The position numbers and the translations under genes were made by a program. Below are positions 23,014 through 32,496 of a stretch of 64,000 nt of DNA, piece after piece. The DNA comes from Romanomermis culicivorax (lineage: Eukaryota; Nematoda; Enoplea; Mermithida; Mermithidae). The stretch spans positions 186,001 to 250,000 of the forward strand of contig CAWUHX010000302.1 of assembly GCA_963922205.1 (NCBI GenBank), in the 5' to 3' direction. The notes under the pieces were generated by a model that was given only the letters and a program-made list of their open reading frames with translations, was not told the origin of the DNA and made no database searches. Numbering within the stretch: the stretch's first letter is position 1; every line of letters begins with the position of its first letter.

Positions 23014-24881
23014 TCATTGTTTGTTGAAGACACGCATGTGTGCTTCTTTCAGATGAAACTGAATGCGATGACAAAACTTCGCCAATAACGTATTGACCTA
23101 AGGAAAACACATTTTCAGATATCAATTCATTTCAGCGGCAGTTGATAAATTTTGATTTTGAGGCACATGAGTGCCTTCTAGTACAGTGAATGCTTTTTTG
23201 AGACCTCACAAAAACGAATGTAAAAATGAAATTTTGATGAAAAGAAAGAATACAATTTGTAGTTTATGGAAAAGCAAATTTCCGAACATCAATTTTGTTG
23301 CCACTTTTGAGAAGATTTGAAGAATTTCGAACATTGATGTTACCTCATTATTGCAAATAGCATGGGCAAAAAAATTAATCCAACCAAAAGCCACATTGAT
23401 TCCAAAGGAAGCAGGAAACAATTCGAAGTTTTGGCTGAATACAGCATAAGAGGTTAGGACAAATGACAAAGTGCCCAACATAACTCTGATCATCAAAGTT
23501 GCCAATGACACTCTGAATAAAAGGATTAGTCAAGTTTTGCCAAAGAGCCAGTCTCCATGGAAAGAGTAAATCATTTTTCACAGTTTTTCTGTCCAGTTTT
23601 ACATTATAATTAATAGTCAATTTCCATGGCTGTCACAGATGAGTAAAATTTTTTTATGATGTTGTATCAGTTGATGTGATGCTCCTCAAACCTTTTTCTT
23701 TCCATTTCATGAGAAAACTATTATGTCAAAAGCCTTAGAATTTAGATCATGTTGCAAAAACGAGTTTAAGGTCAAAAAACTATGAATTGCAAACCTGCAG
23801 ATTGAGCTCCAAAAGACTTACTCGCTAACTTTCCTTTCTTCCTTTTGCATGGTTGGCAAAGCTTTGCACACACCTGATATTCCTGTTTCTACAAATATCA
23901 TGGACAGTGAGAAGAAAATACTAGCTAGCATAATTATCGATTTGGCAACATGATTGCCATAATTTATCCAGCATGAGAAATCTGAAGGTAAATCTTTGCT
24001 GTAACAAATCAGGTAAGCGATAATACTTATTGCGGAGCCTGAAAAAGATGAATTTCCACATTAAAAATTTCAAGGCAAACAGTTCAGTCTTACACAGCAT
24101 GAAAATGCATGAAATTGATTTGAATGAAGTAGTATTCCATGAATTTAATGTGTTTGTCATTGAAAGATGAACACACACACATTCTAGCAATACAAGACTT
24201 GCATGGACGCTAGCAAGTACAATCAATGAGCTTGCTGTCAACTTGCACATCAACTGTAAAACATTCATTCATTATTGGTCATAATTATTTAATCAAAAAA
24301 GAACATCTTACTTCATTGTCAACCCGAAAAACGAAACACATGATCAAAATATGGCTCAAGCCAAGCATAATGTCTTGAAAACATTGAATTTGGTTCATGA
24401 ATAGTTTTGGTCTGAAGAAAGAATAAAAGCTCTCAAATGTTCATTACATTGTTAGTGATGGATATAAATTTGATAAGTATGCTGTGTGTTTTTTAAACAA
24501 ATTAACAGTGAATAAGACTGTATACTGACATTTTGTCACAAATTCTTCCAAAAGTTTAGCTATCAATTTCTTTTAACTAGTCCATTAGACTTCTTGACAC
24601 AGCCGCGACCATGATGACAACAAACAATCAAAAAAATTAGCACTAATTATAATTGATCACATTTGATGTGCTCTGAAACTTCATTGGCCTTGGCTGCCTA
24701 GCTGCAGCCATGCCATAAAGTATAAATGCTGCTTAACAGTCATCATCTATTGAAAAAATTTTATCCTTTACCGCATGGCAAATGTAAGCACTGCTGATGT
24801 CATTGATGTTCCAACCACCCACAAACTTCCGAATATATTCATAAACTTCGATACAATTTGGTATGTTTCTGGCTTGGGATT
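23014..24881 (-). CDS. Receptor 2: seven-helix domain exons
   Basis: TM1 exon 24,881-24,772, TM2 24,411-24,312, TM3 24,253-24,094, TM4-TM5 24,038-23,822, TM6-TM7 23,510-23,344, tail 23,097-23,014 (TGA stop). Splice phases and lengths equal those of receptor 1. CKLTASSLIVLASVHASLVL marks TM3; INVAFGWINFFAHAICNNEV marks TM7. The donor after TM5 (gcga|gtaagt) fixes the reading of the same boundary in receptor 1. No stop or frameshift occurs in this block, unlike in the ectodomain exon. Confidence 0.75.
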
Positions 24882-27800
24882 CTGAAAATTATAGATCAGA
24901 ACTATTGTACTCAAACTAGCACCTTGAAGTTCTATCTCACACATGGCATTTTTGTTCCATTGTACAGTGCATGTTCCTTAATACAGCAGTTTTTAAATAG
25001 GTTACTGAGTTCCTGTTTGCACTCGGCTGGACACTGGTTGACTGTGTGCAGAGGGCTGGCTGGATGGATCCCTGGCAAATACATGTTAAGGGTCATTTAG
25101 GAAATGCAAATCCAGAAACACCGATTTAGCACTGACTCCAGAATGTTTGATTAGCCGTTACATACAGACAATATGTTTTTCTAGTACAAACACTATCTAG
25201 AGAAGCAAAAGCGGAATGTTAAGAATTCACGTGATCTAGTAACTCGTAGTATTTATGGTATAGTAAATTTTATCTTAAAAAACAATAAAAAAACAAGCAT
25301 ACAGCTTTTGACTCACATTTAGTTCCACTAACTGGTTTAGCAGTTGTAATGGTGGGAGAGGTTTCTTCATCTACCGGCATCTTTGGTGCTTTTGCTCTAT
25401 CTTGCATTCCAGCTATGAAATCTCTTTGATCTGAATTACAAGTCATGAACTAACTTATATATCCAAATGAATTATCTAGGAGAATCACTTGTTGGTATTG
25501 GCATTACATCAGTAGTCCTTGGAATTGTCAAAACAGATTTGGTTATGACATGATTACTCTTGTATGCAGTTTTCAGAACACTGTTAGTCGAACTGAGTTT
25601 AGGAGTAACCATTTTTCGATCTGTAGAAGAATTATTGGTCAAATGAAAGAAGAGTTTATCAAGTTATAATTATCTACTCAGTGGTGTTGGCAGTGCAGCA
25701 GTGCTGGATGGAGTTCTTGCTTCCAATTCCGTCCAATAGGTGATTGTGGGAGCCATGGTTATGAAATTAGCCAGAAAAATATCCGTTTTTGAGCCTGAAA
25801 TAGGAATGAAGTGCAAATAGAAATCCAGTCATTGATGTGGAAACTATAATATTCAATAAGAAATTCACGTCTGAAATGTGGATCAAGATTTAGATTTTGG
25901 ATTCCGGATATGCATTTTTCGATGTGGATTATGACTCTAAGTCAGATTTTGAATTTTGAATGTGTTTAAATTTTTCGAATTCCAAAGTTCATATAATTCA
26001 AAATTTTTTGTTTGTTATTTTTCATATTTTTGTGTCCTGCTGAATTTTATCGTGTGATTTTGTTTCGTGTAATTATCATTCATATAGCGATTACACTTTT
26101 ATTGTTGACATTTGTATATTTTAGGGTGTACACAGTTTTTTGTATATTATATAAAAGGAAGGAAGGAAGGAAGGAAGGAAGGAAGGAAGGAAGGAAGGAA
26201 GGAAGGAAGGAAGGAAGGAAGGAAGGAAGGAAGGAAGGAAGGAAGGAAGGAAGGAAGGAAGGAAGGAAGGAAGGAAGGAAGGAAGGAAGGAAGGAAGGAA
26301 GGAAGGAAGGAAGGAAGGAAGGAAGGAAGGAAGGAATGAAGGAAGGAAGGAAGGAAGGAAGGAAGGAAGGAAGGAAGAATGGAAGGAAGGAAGGAAGGAA
26401 GGAAGGAAGGAAGGAAGGAAGGAAGGAAGGAAGGAAGGAAGGAAGGAAGGAAGGAAGGAAGGAAGGAAGGAAGGAAGGAAGGAAGGAAGGAAGGAAGGAA
26501 GGAAGGAAGGAAGGAAGGAAGGAAGGAAGGAAGGAAGGAAGGAAGGAAGGAAGGAAGGAAGGAAGGAAGGAAGGAAGGAAGGAAGGAAGGAAGGAAGGAA
26601 GGAAGGAAGGAAGGAAGGAAGGATGGAAGGAAGGAAGGAAGGAAGGAAGGAAGGAAGGAAGGAAGGAAGGAAGGAAGGAAGGAAGGAAGGAAGGAAGGAA
26701 GGAAGGAAGGAAGGAAGGAAGGAAGGAAGGAAGGAAGGAAGGAAGGAAGGAAGGAAGGAAGGAAGGAAGGAAGGAAGGAAGGAAGGAAGGAAGGAAGGAA
26801 GGAAGGAAGGAAGGAAGGAAGGAAGGAAGGAAGGAAGGAAGGAAGGAAGGAAGGAAGGAAGAGAAGTAAACATATTTGTATATTGATTCTGTATAAACAT
26901 TTGTGACAAGGAAAATCTAGTAGAGGTCAACGAAATTTTGACTGAACTGTAACCATCCTTATCTCCAAAAAATATCTGAAGTAATGTTTTGAAGTAGATC
27001 TCAATGAGATCTACCAATTCATATCGAATTTGCTGTATTTTAAATGAAAAAATTGTTCTCGATTTGAAAAATTAAAGTCCAGATGTGAGCCCAACTTCCC
27101 CCACCACGTCAATATTGTATTCCAACTCACATCCAGTTTCAGCATTTGCTTGTGCTGTGGTAGAGGCAGTCCCGGCATTCATCTGCATATTTGTTGCCAC
27201 AGCAATATTCTGAACTCCAACTGGAAAATCTCCTCGACCTGAAGGACAAGTCAGGAAATAATTGAATTTAAGCAAGTAAATTCTCAGAAAGACAACTCTT
27301 CAGTGTTGGTGTTGTATCGACAATCTTTGGTATTATCATGGCAGATTTGGTTGGACTCGCTACCCAATGACTTTTGGAGCTGCTAGTAACAACACTGATA
27401 GTTGAACCAGAGTCAGGTGTAACTACTTTTCGATCTGTAAAGGAATTATGGATCATTCATGAGAAAAGTTTATCAAGTTATAAACATTTACTCCTTGATT
27501 TTGATATTGCTGCAGTAATTGATGGAGTTTTTGCATTTGACTTTTCCATATAGTATGTGGTCCTGGCACCAATGCTGACTAAATTAGCCTGAAAGATATC
27601 CACTTTCTGGCCTGCAACGGAATTCGGGAAATTGTTGATTGGAGATTGGAAATCATTGTGTATTAGATTAGCACTTTTTGTCGTTGCATGGTTGATAAGA
27701 ACAGATGGCCTTATCACAGTGAACTTAGTTGGATTGATGACTTTGGGATTCTTCAAGATGGGCAAATTTTCCGCTCTCTGAACTGAAATATAAATCCCAA

Positions 27801-30531
27801 ATCATTGATATAAAATAATATGAAAATCTAGACTAGTACCTTTTGTCATTGTATGATCAATAAAATTTGACGATTTCATCACAATTGGATTGTTCGATTT
27901 GTTGTTCTTGTAGCTGGTTGAGGTAGAGCGCGACTCAACAATGGTTTGACCTGCCCATGTAATCCTGGACAATTGAAAGATGACTTTATCAGACTTGAGG
28001 AATTTTACTCATTGAGGCTGGCATCTTTTGTGTAATTGATACAGGCTTAATTTTGAATGTTGTCGAAAATAAGGCTATGGAACTGATTTGAAAATTTTCT
28101 TCTGTGTTATCTGAAATATATATTCCAACTAATTGTGTTGTGAGAACTATGAGGGTTTAGACCGGCACTGTTGAGTATTTTATGATTTGTTGAAAAAGAT
28201 GATGTCGTGGCAGCAGATTCAGTTGGCTGGTTGGTCGTATACTTTATTGATACGGACTTCGGGTCACTGCTTGCTGGTGCAATGAGAAAAGTGTCCATTT
28301 TTGGTAAAGTGGAAGTCATGCTTCGACTGATTCCAGGAGTTGTTCTAGTATCTGCAATAGGGATAGAAGTTACTGATCTGATCCAACAAAATCTTCCATA
28401 CTTATTGATGATGTCACTACGGATGGCGGGGTTGGTGTCATTTTGAGGAGGAAACGTGCTTCTTCTCTATGTCCGTCTGAAAAAAATATTATTTTGATAG
28501 ACATACTCATGATTTTTTGGCAAAAATTACTATCTTTTAACTGTTCTTCTGGTTTTCTGAATTAAAAATTTTTTCAATAGCTTCCCCTATAGTTTCGGGC
28601 AATTGATGACCCAACTCATAAAAAAAGGCCTATACCGCTGAAACCTCGGACCTTCGTTATTTTCCTGGTATTAAGTTCCTCGATTTCCATGAGAAAGAGA
28701 GCCTTTTTGAATAGTCACTAACTTACCAAGGATAACTTTCGTGATTTGCCACTTTTGATTTTCACTTGTAGGATCACATAAATCGAAGATAGGTTGATTT
28801 ATGAGCCGCTCTTCGGTGTAGAGGCAAGAAAAAATATTCGGGTCAGTTTGAATTTTGATTCGAAAGCAGTGCTCAAAGTTACATAATTCTTCATTCAATT
28901 GTTCTACGGTGAATAATTGGTCAGCAGCAATGTGCACAAGCTCGCCAAGATACCGAATAATGCTACCGTTGAGCATTTGATGTCAACTCGTAACGGGCAT
29001 CTAGATGAAAATGTATATATTCCACTTATTTTCGGAAGTGCAAGAGACACAGCTTTTCCAAACAAAACAATGCAGCAGATATCAGTAACTCTATTGCAGC
29101 AGACTGTGTTGAAATAGCTGAAAAATATGCATCAAGGAAATGCAACAGCCTCAAAATAAGAATGTACACTGTAACCTTGCTGAATCGACCATTTAAAATA
29201 AATACATGAATTTCAGTTGCTACACATTAAAATAACGATTTGAAAAAAATATTCGAGGTGTCAAGTATACAAAATTTTTGTAGGAGATGTCTAAGGACAC
29301 GAAGCATCCAGTGAGAAATTTTATCGAACCTCCATTGTGGAACTTCCTATTCGACAAAAACTTTTCACAAAGAAGTACTGAGGAAGTAATAATTTGGTGT
29401 TTTGTCCAACTCTACAAGAAAATATTGTCTTAGTCGATGTAGTGGCATGATAAACAACGCAATAAAAGGGAGCAGTCAAAAATTATAAAGCTTAAGCCGT
29501 AGGCATACTTGACCGGTTTTTTTGCGGCCGCAAATTTTGCGACCCGCAATTGCGGGTCGGTTGCGGCTCTCACAATGGCATACTTTTCCGCGGTTCCGCA
29601 AAAATGCGGGACCGGAAAACCGCAATGGTAAGCATAGTTAACCGCAATTTCGAACCGGAAATTACTTAAGAGATGCAAGGTTGTAGGTTTCCGAATCCAA
29701 AAGCGTCAAAATGCTTGGGTATGCTCCTAATTGCATGGAAAAGCATCCGTAGGTAGGCACATTACAAACGTTTTTAAAAATGGGGAAAATTTTTGGAAAA
29801 TGAGGAAAAAAATTTTGGGTCCGGTTCTCATGTGGAAAAAATCAACCGCTCTGAAAACATCATGTTTTAAAAGCTTAAAAACACTAAAATAAACCGTCTA
29901 TGAGCATTTTTAAGCGAAAAAAGACTTTAGAAAATTGGGGAAAAATTTTTTACCCCTATCGCCATTTGACGAAAAAGCCGGCGGGAAGAACAGTGTTCAC
30001 CAAAATACATCTTTTCAGTTTCCGATTCCCGAAAATTTTTTCGACAATGAGAACCTTGCATAAATTTTATTCTTTGTTCCCGAATTTTTCTCCTCAAAAG
30101 ATTCCTTTGCAGAAAAAAAACACTGGACAAAGCAAATTCTGGAAATAATTGAGTTTTCTAGTTGATAAAGATCAGGTATTCAGTGTTATTCAGCGCGAAA
30201 CGGCATATACTGTATCAAGTGCGGCTGCCAGAACCGCAAAAAGTACTCCACTCGAGAACTCTTTGCGGGTCGATAAACCGCACTAAACCGCAATGCGGTT
30301 GCGGGTTGCCAACCGCAACCGTATTGCGGTTTTGCGGGTGACTTGCGGGTCGCAATTTTTGAAAACCGCAAAAAAGTGTGCGAGCCGCAGACTTTTTCGC
30401 CCGTTGCGGCTAAGTATGCCTACGGCTTTAGTAGACTCACGTTTGTCCCATGGTGACGAATCTTCAGAAAATACTATGCATACAAATACTGAAATCATTA
30501 GTGCACCGAGAGCAGCTCGTCTAACAGCCAT
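23014..30531 (-). CDS. Receptor 2: paralogous seven-transmembrane receptor with expanded stalk
   Basis: Tandem paralogue of receptor 1. Exons in transcript order: 30,531-30,441; 29,000-28,727 (damaged); 28,476-28,402; 28,351-28,163; 28,110-28,009; 27,950-27,840; 27,782-27,675; 27,611-27,492; 27,434-27,297; 27,238-27,131; 25,794-25,678; 25,620-25,489; 25,430-25,317; 25,071-24,941; 24,881-24,772; 24,411-24,312; 24,253-24,094; 24,038-23,822; 23,510-23,344; 23,097-23,014. With the damaged ectodomain exon left out the frame is open for about 790 residues, because the flanking boundaries are both phase 1. The membrane domain matches receptor 1 exon for exon. The extracellular stalk is about twice as long owing to repeated Ser/Thr-rich exons. 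Either it is a functional receptor lacking the ectodomain, or a young pseudogene. Confidence 0.6.
25317..25794 (-). CDS. Receptor 2: duplicated three-exon stalk block, distal copy
   Basis: Three phase 1-1 exons (25,794-25,678; 25,620-25,489; 25,430-25,317) encode modules beginning SKTDIFLANF, RKMVTPKLSS and QRDFIAGMQD. They are homologous, in order, to the exons at 27,611-27,492 (QKVDIFQANL), 27,434-27,297 (RKVVTPDSGS) and 27,238-27,131 (RGDFPVGVQN). The block duplication added about 120 Ser/Thr/Pro-rich residues to the stalk. Confidence 0.65.
26157..26862. repeat. (GGAA)n microsatellite, about 176 copies
   Basis: Nearly uninterrupted ggaa units with three interruptions (near 26,336, 26,376 and 26,623). 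It lies in the intron separating the two copies of the three-exon stalk block of receptor 2. The very long Arg-Lys-Glu-Gly and Pro-Ser-Phe-Leu open frames are translation artefacts of the repeat. Confidence 0.97.
27131..28476 (-). CDS. Receptor 2: proximal stalk exons
   Basis: Eight exons, every one starting and ending in phase 1, encode Ser/Thr/Asn-rich modules: 28,476-28,402 (GHREEARFLLK), 28,351-28,163, 28,110-28,009, 27,950-27,840, 27,782-27,675, 27,611-27,492, 27,434-27,297 and 27,238-27,131. The first has exactly the length (75 nt) of its receptor-1 partner, across an intron of only 50 nt. The fourth and fifth share an ending (DHTMTK / NHATTK), suggesting they too arose by duplication. 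The donor after 27,297 (gttgtc) is weak. A mucin-like, O-glycosylated spacer is the likely product. Confidence 0.6.
28727..29000 (-). pseudogene. Receptor 2: frame-broken ectodomain exon
   Basis: Homologue of the receptor-1 exon 12,613-12,272. It starts in the expected frame (RYELTSNAQ, matching GYCLSSNAE) but reaches TAG after a few codons, then continues in another frame with LGELVHIAADQ, CNFEHCFRIK and FDLCDP. It is 274 nt against 342 nt, a deficit of 68 nt that is not a multiple of three; the lost part corresponds to LLLGEDKLL through NYQIHTFDGD. Skipping the exon keeps the gene in frame. Confidence 0.6.
29495..30427. mobile_element. MITE-like element with TTA target duplication (PIF/Harbinger-like)
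   Basis: The ends are inverted: AGCCGTAGGCATACTT at the left and its complement AAGTATGCCTACGGCT at the right, flanked by TTA on both sides (29,492-29,494 and 30,428-30,430). A 3-bp TWA target duplication is typical of PIF/Harbinger elements. Subterminal regions are rich in tgcgg/ccgca words on both strands; no transposase frame is seen. It sits in the first intron of receptor 2, its right end eleven bases from the splice donor. Receptor 1 lacks it. Confidence 0.75.
30441..30531 (-). CDS. Receptor 2: first exon with signal peptide
   Basis: ATG at 30,531 opens 30 residues with a hydrophobic core (ALMISVFVCIVF), ending aaac|gtgagt in phase 1. It aligns with the distal first exon of receptor 1 but runs about eight codons further before its donor. 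Confidence 0.6.
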
Positions 30532-30570
30532 GTTCAGTTTTTGATTCTGCAGTACAGTTTTGAAATTGAG

Positions 30571-30578
30571 TATTTATA
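30571..30578 (-). promoter_or_regulatory. TATA box of receptor 2
   Basis: Minus-strand TATAAATA in a less AT-rich context (gggtataaatact), about 40 nt before the first ATG. This would give a very short 5' leader. Distance and context make it a fair core-promoter candidate. Confidence 0.4.
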
Positions 30579-30959
30579 CCCGGAGCTGTACCAAAAAACC
30601 TTAGAGTAAACAAGAAAACCAGGGCAACCGGATACCCAAATATATGAACTGACATTCAAAATAGTTGTTGAACGATTTAGTTATTTTTGGGATAAGATAC
30701 ATTAGTGCAAAAATTAGCTAAAGAATAGAACTTAAAGCTGAAAAAAAGTAACAGAATTGAATGGATGGAGGTGTCTGACATCTATTGACGAACCATAATT
30801 TGTTTTCAGTAGTTGCTGCTCTTTGCTCTCTCAAGCAAATCGGATTTTTTCAAAAACAGCAATTATCAGAAATGCTGTGAAAAACCCGGAGAAGTTCTTT
30901 AAAATAGTGAAAGACAAAAATATTGTTCCAAAATCTTGTAGCAATCGGATGACCGAATT

Positions 30960-31480
30960 TTCGAATTTGTTGTTTGCACATCATTTCTCAGGATGTAATT
31001 TTGATTACCACGCAGAATTAAACAAATCTAGATTTATACATTAAATCGTTCGAGAATTTCGATTTTTGAAATCTTAAATAATTCATGACATCGAAAAATT
31101 GAAATTCACAAGCTTTGATACAATTTTAGTTTGAAATGACAACTTATACATGAGTGCTTTATTTTCTGCTCAGACTTGACGTTTTGCACTCATCACCTAT
31201 GCAAGAAAAATTTGATTTGTATAACTAACAATAGTGTAATGACAGCATTGAACTGCAGTGATGAATTGACTTTGTTGAACCCGCGCGGACATCTGCAACT
31301 ATGATGCATTACCACAATAGATTTTTGTAATGTTAATTTTGGTTTTGTCGATTTTAGTGCAACATTACGATATTGAGTTTAATTCGAATCGAACCACATA
31401 TTTCCGCGTAAAACCACAAAAATAACTTATTTCCACAAAATTTGGATGTTGACCGGTCGTCTCATCTCTTTTATTATATT
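30960..31480. repeat. Truncated third copy of the LDLa-like 3'-flank segment
   Basis: Aligns with 2,760-3,250 and 19,580-20,100 (shared phrase 'ttgattaccacgcagaatta' with the unit-B copy, then the Cys-rich exon remnant, here with deletions). This is what would be expected at the 3' end of a further receptor unit, but no receptor exons follow on the right, so the unit is truncated. Confidence 0.55.
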
Positions 31481-31965
31481 TAAGACACGATTTCTGAGAC
31501 ATTCTACCTTCTACTCTTGACCCGAGATAAGTTAAAAATTAATAATATCCGAAAAAGCGATATTTTAGGTAGTTTTATTTGCTGAAGTATCATACCAGGA
31601 TTGTTTCAACATAAAAATGAAAATTCGCATAGATACACTGTTCCAAAGTTTGTGTTAGTTTTTCGGCCTTTTTCAATACTTTTTGGTCCGTGCAGGTGTG
31701 TCGAAGTATTACTGCCCAGAAAAGGCGTGACTCTGAAGACAAATGTTCATTCCATGCCTAAGACCATGCTCTATATGCGGACATGAAAAACATTTTCTAA
31801 TCCCTTACTTAACATTTCTTATTCCATTTTAAAATGTCAAAATGGAAGTTAAAATAAAACTAAAAAGTCGTTTGAAGTCTTTTTTGGGCACCTCCCGGTT
31901 GGATGCCGCAGAATTTTTCTCTCGATTTCTGTAGTCACTAATGTCTGACATATTTCATTAAACCA
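31481..31965. other. Spacer, nothing recognised
   Basis: AT-rich unique-looking sequence between the last receptor-unit remnant and the first SINE. Confidence 0.4.
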
Positions 31966-32222
31966 TTTTCGAAATGTTTTTAGCAATTGGTTATAATAAG
32001 AATTCATTGTTGACTTCTATTGGCCTTACAATCACATAAAAATGTGAAACACCTTTATTAGAATAACACAATATAACACACAATAATACAGTGGTTCAGT
32101 AGTGCACCTACTACCTTCTTCACACTTTGACAATTAGAATAATTTTCAATAAATCCTTGCTTCCACTGGGGTTTGATCCCTGAACTTCGATATTGTGAGT
32201 TAAGAGCTGTAACCCCCACCAG
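31966..32222 (-). mobile_element. tRNA-derived SINE, copy 1
   Basis: Minus-strand member of a family also found at 32,254-32,496, 41,212-41,469 and 58,300-58,558. The tRNA-like head is diverged here; the body (caaaccccagtggaagcaagg, then the 'gaaggtagtaggtgcac' segment and a 'taacacaatataacac' tail in plus-strand reading) is well kept. Confidence 0.65.
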
Positions 32223-32253
32223 CGTAAATGGATGATCTAACCAGGCAAAGCTT

Positions 32254-32496
32254 GGCTCCAATGGCCTCGTGGTAACAGCTCTCGACTCACAATCTCAAAA
32301 TTCAGGGACCAAACCCCAGTGCAAGTAAGGATTTATCGAAATCTATTCTAATTATCAAAGCCTGAAGAAGGTAGTAGGTACACTACCGAAACGTGGCTCA
32401 CCACTGTATTACTGTGTGTTATAGTTATTGTAATGAAAGTGTTTCGCATTTTCTTGCGATTGTAAGGCCAATTATAGCCAACAATGAATTCTTATA
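32254..32496 (+). mobile_element. tRNA-derived SINE, copy 2
   Basis: The head reads GGCTCCAATGGCCTCGTGGTAACAG..., with a good RNA polymerase III A box (TGGCCTCGTGG) and a B-box-like stretch (gggaccaaacccc) about 40 nt on. Body and tail match the other copies. It lies head-to-head with copy 1, forming an inverted pair. Confidence 0.7.

Noticed and set aside
26012-27017. Very long open frames of Arg-Lys-Glu-Gly and Pro-Ser-Phe-Leu type
   Set aside because: They are translations of the GGAA microsatellite, which has no stop codon in several frames; flanks show no gene structure.
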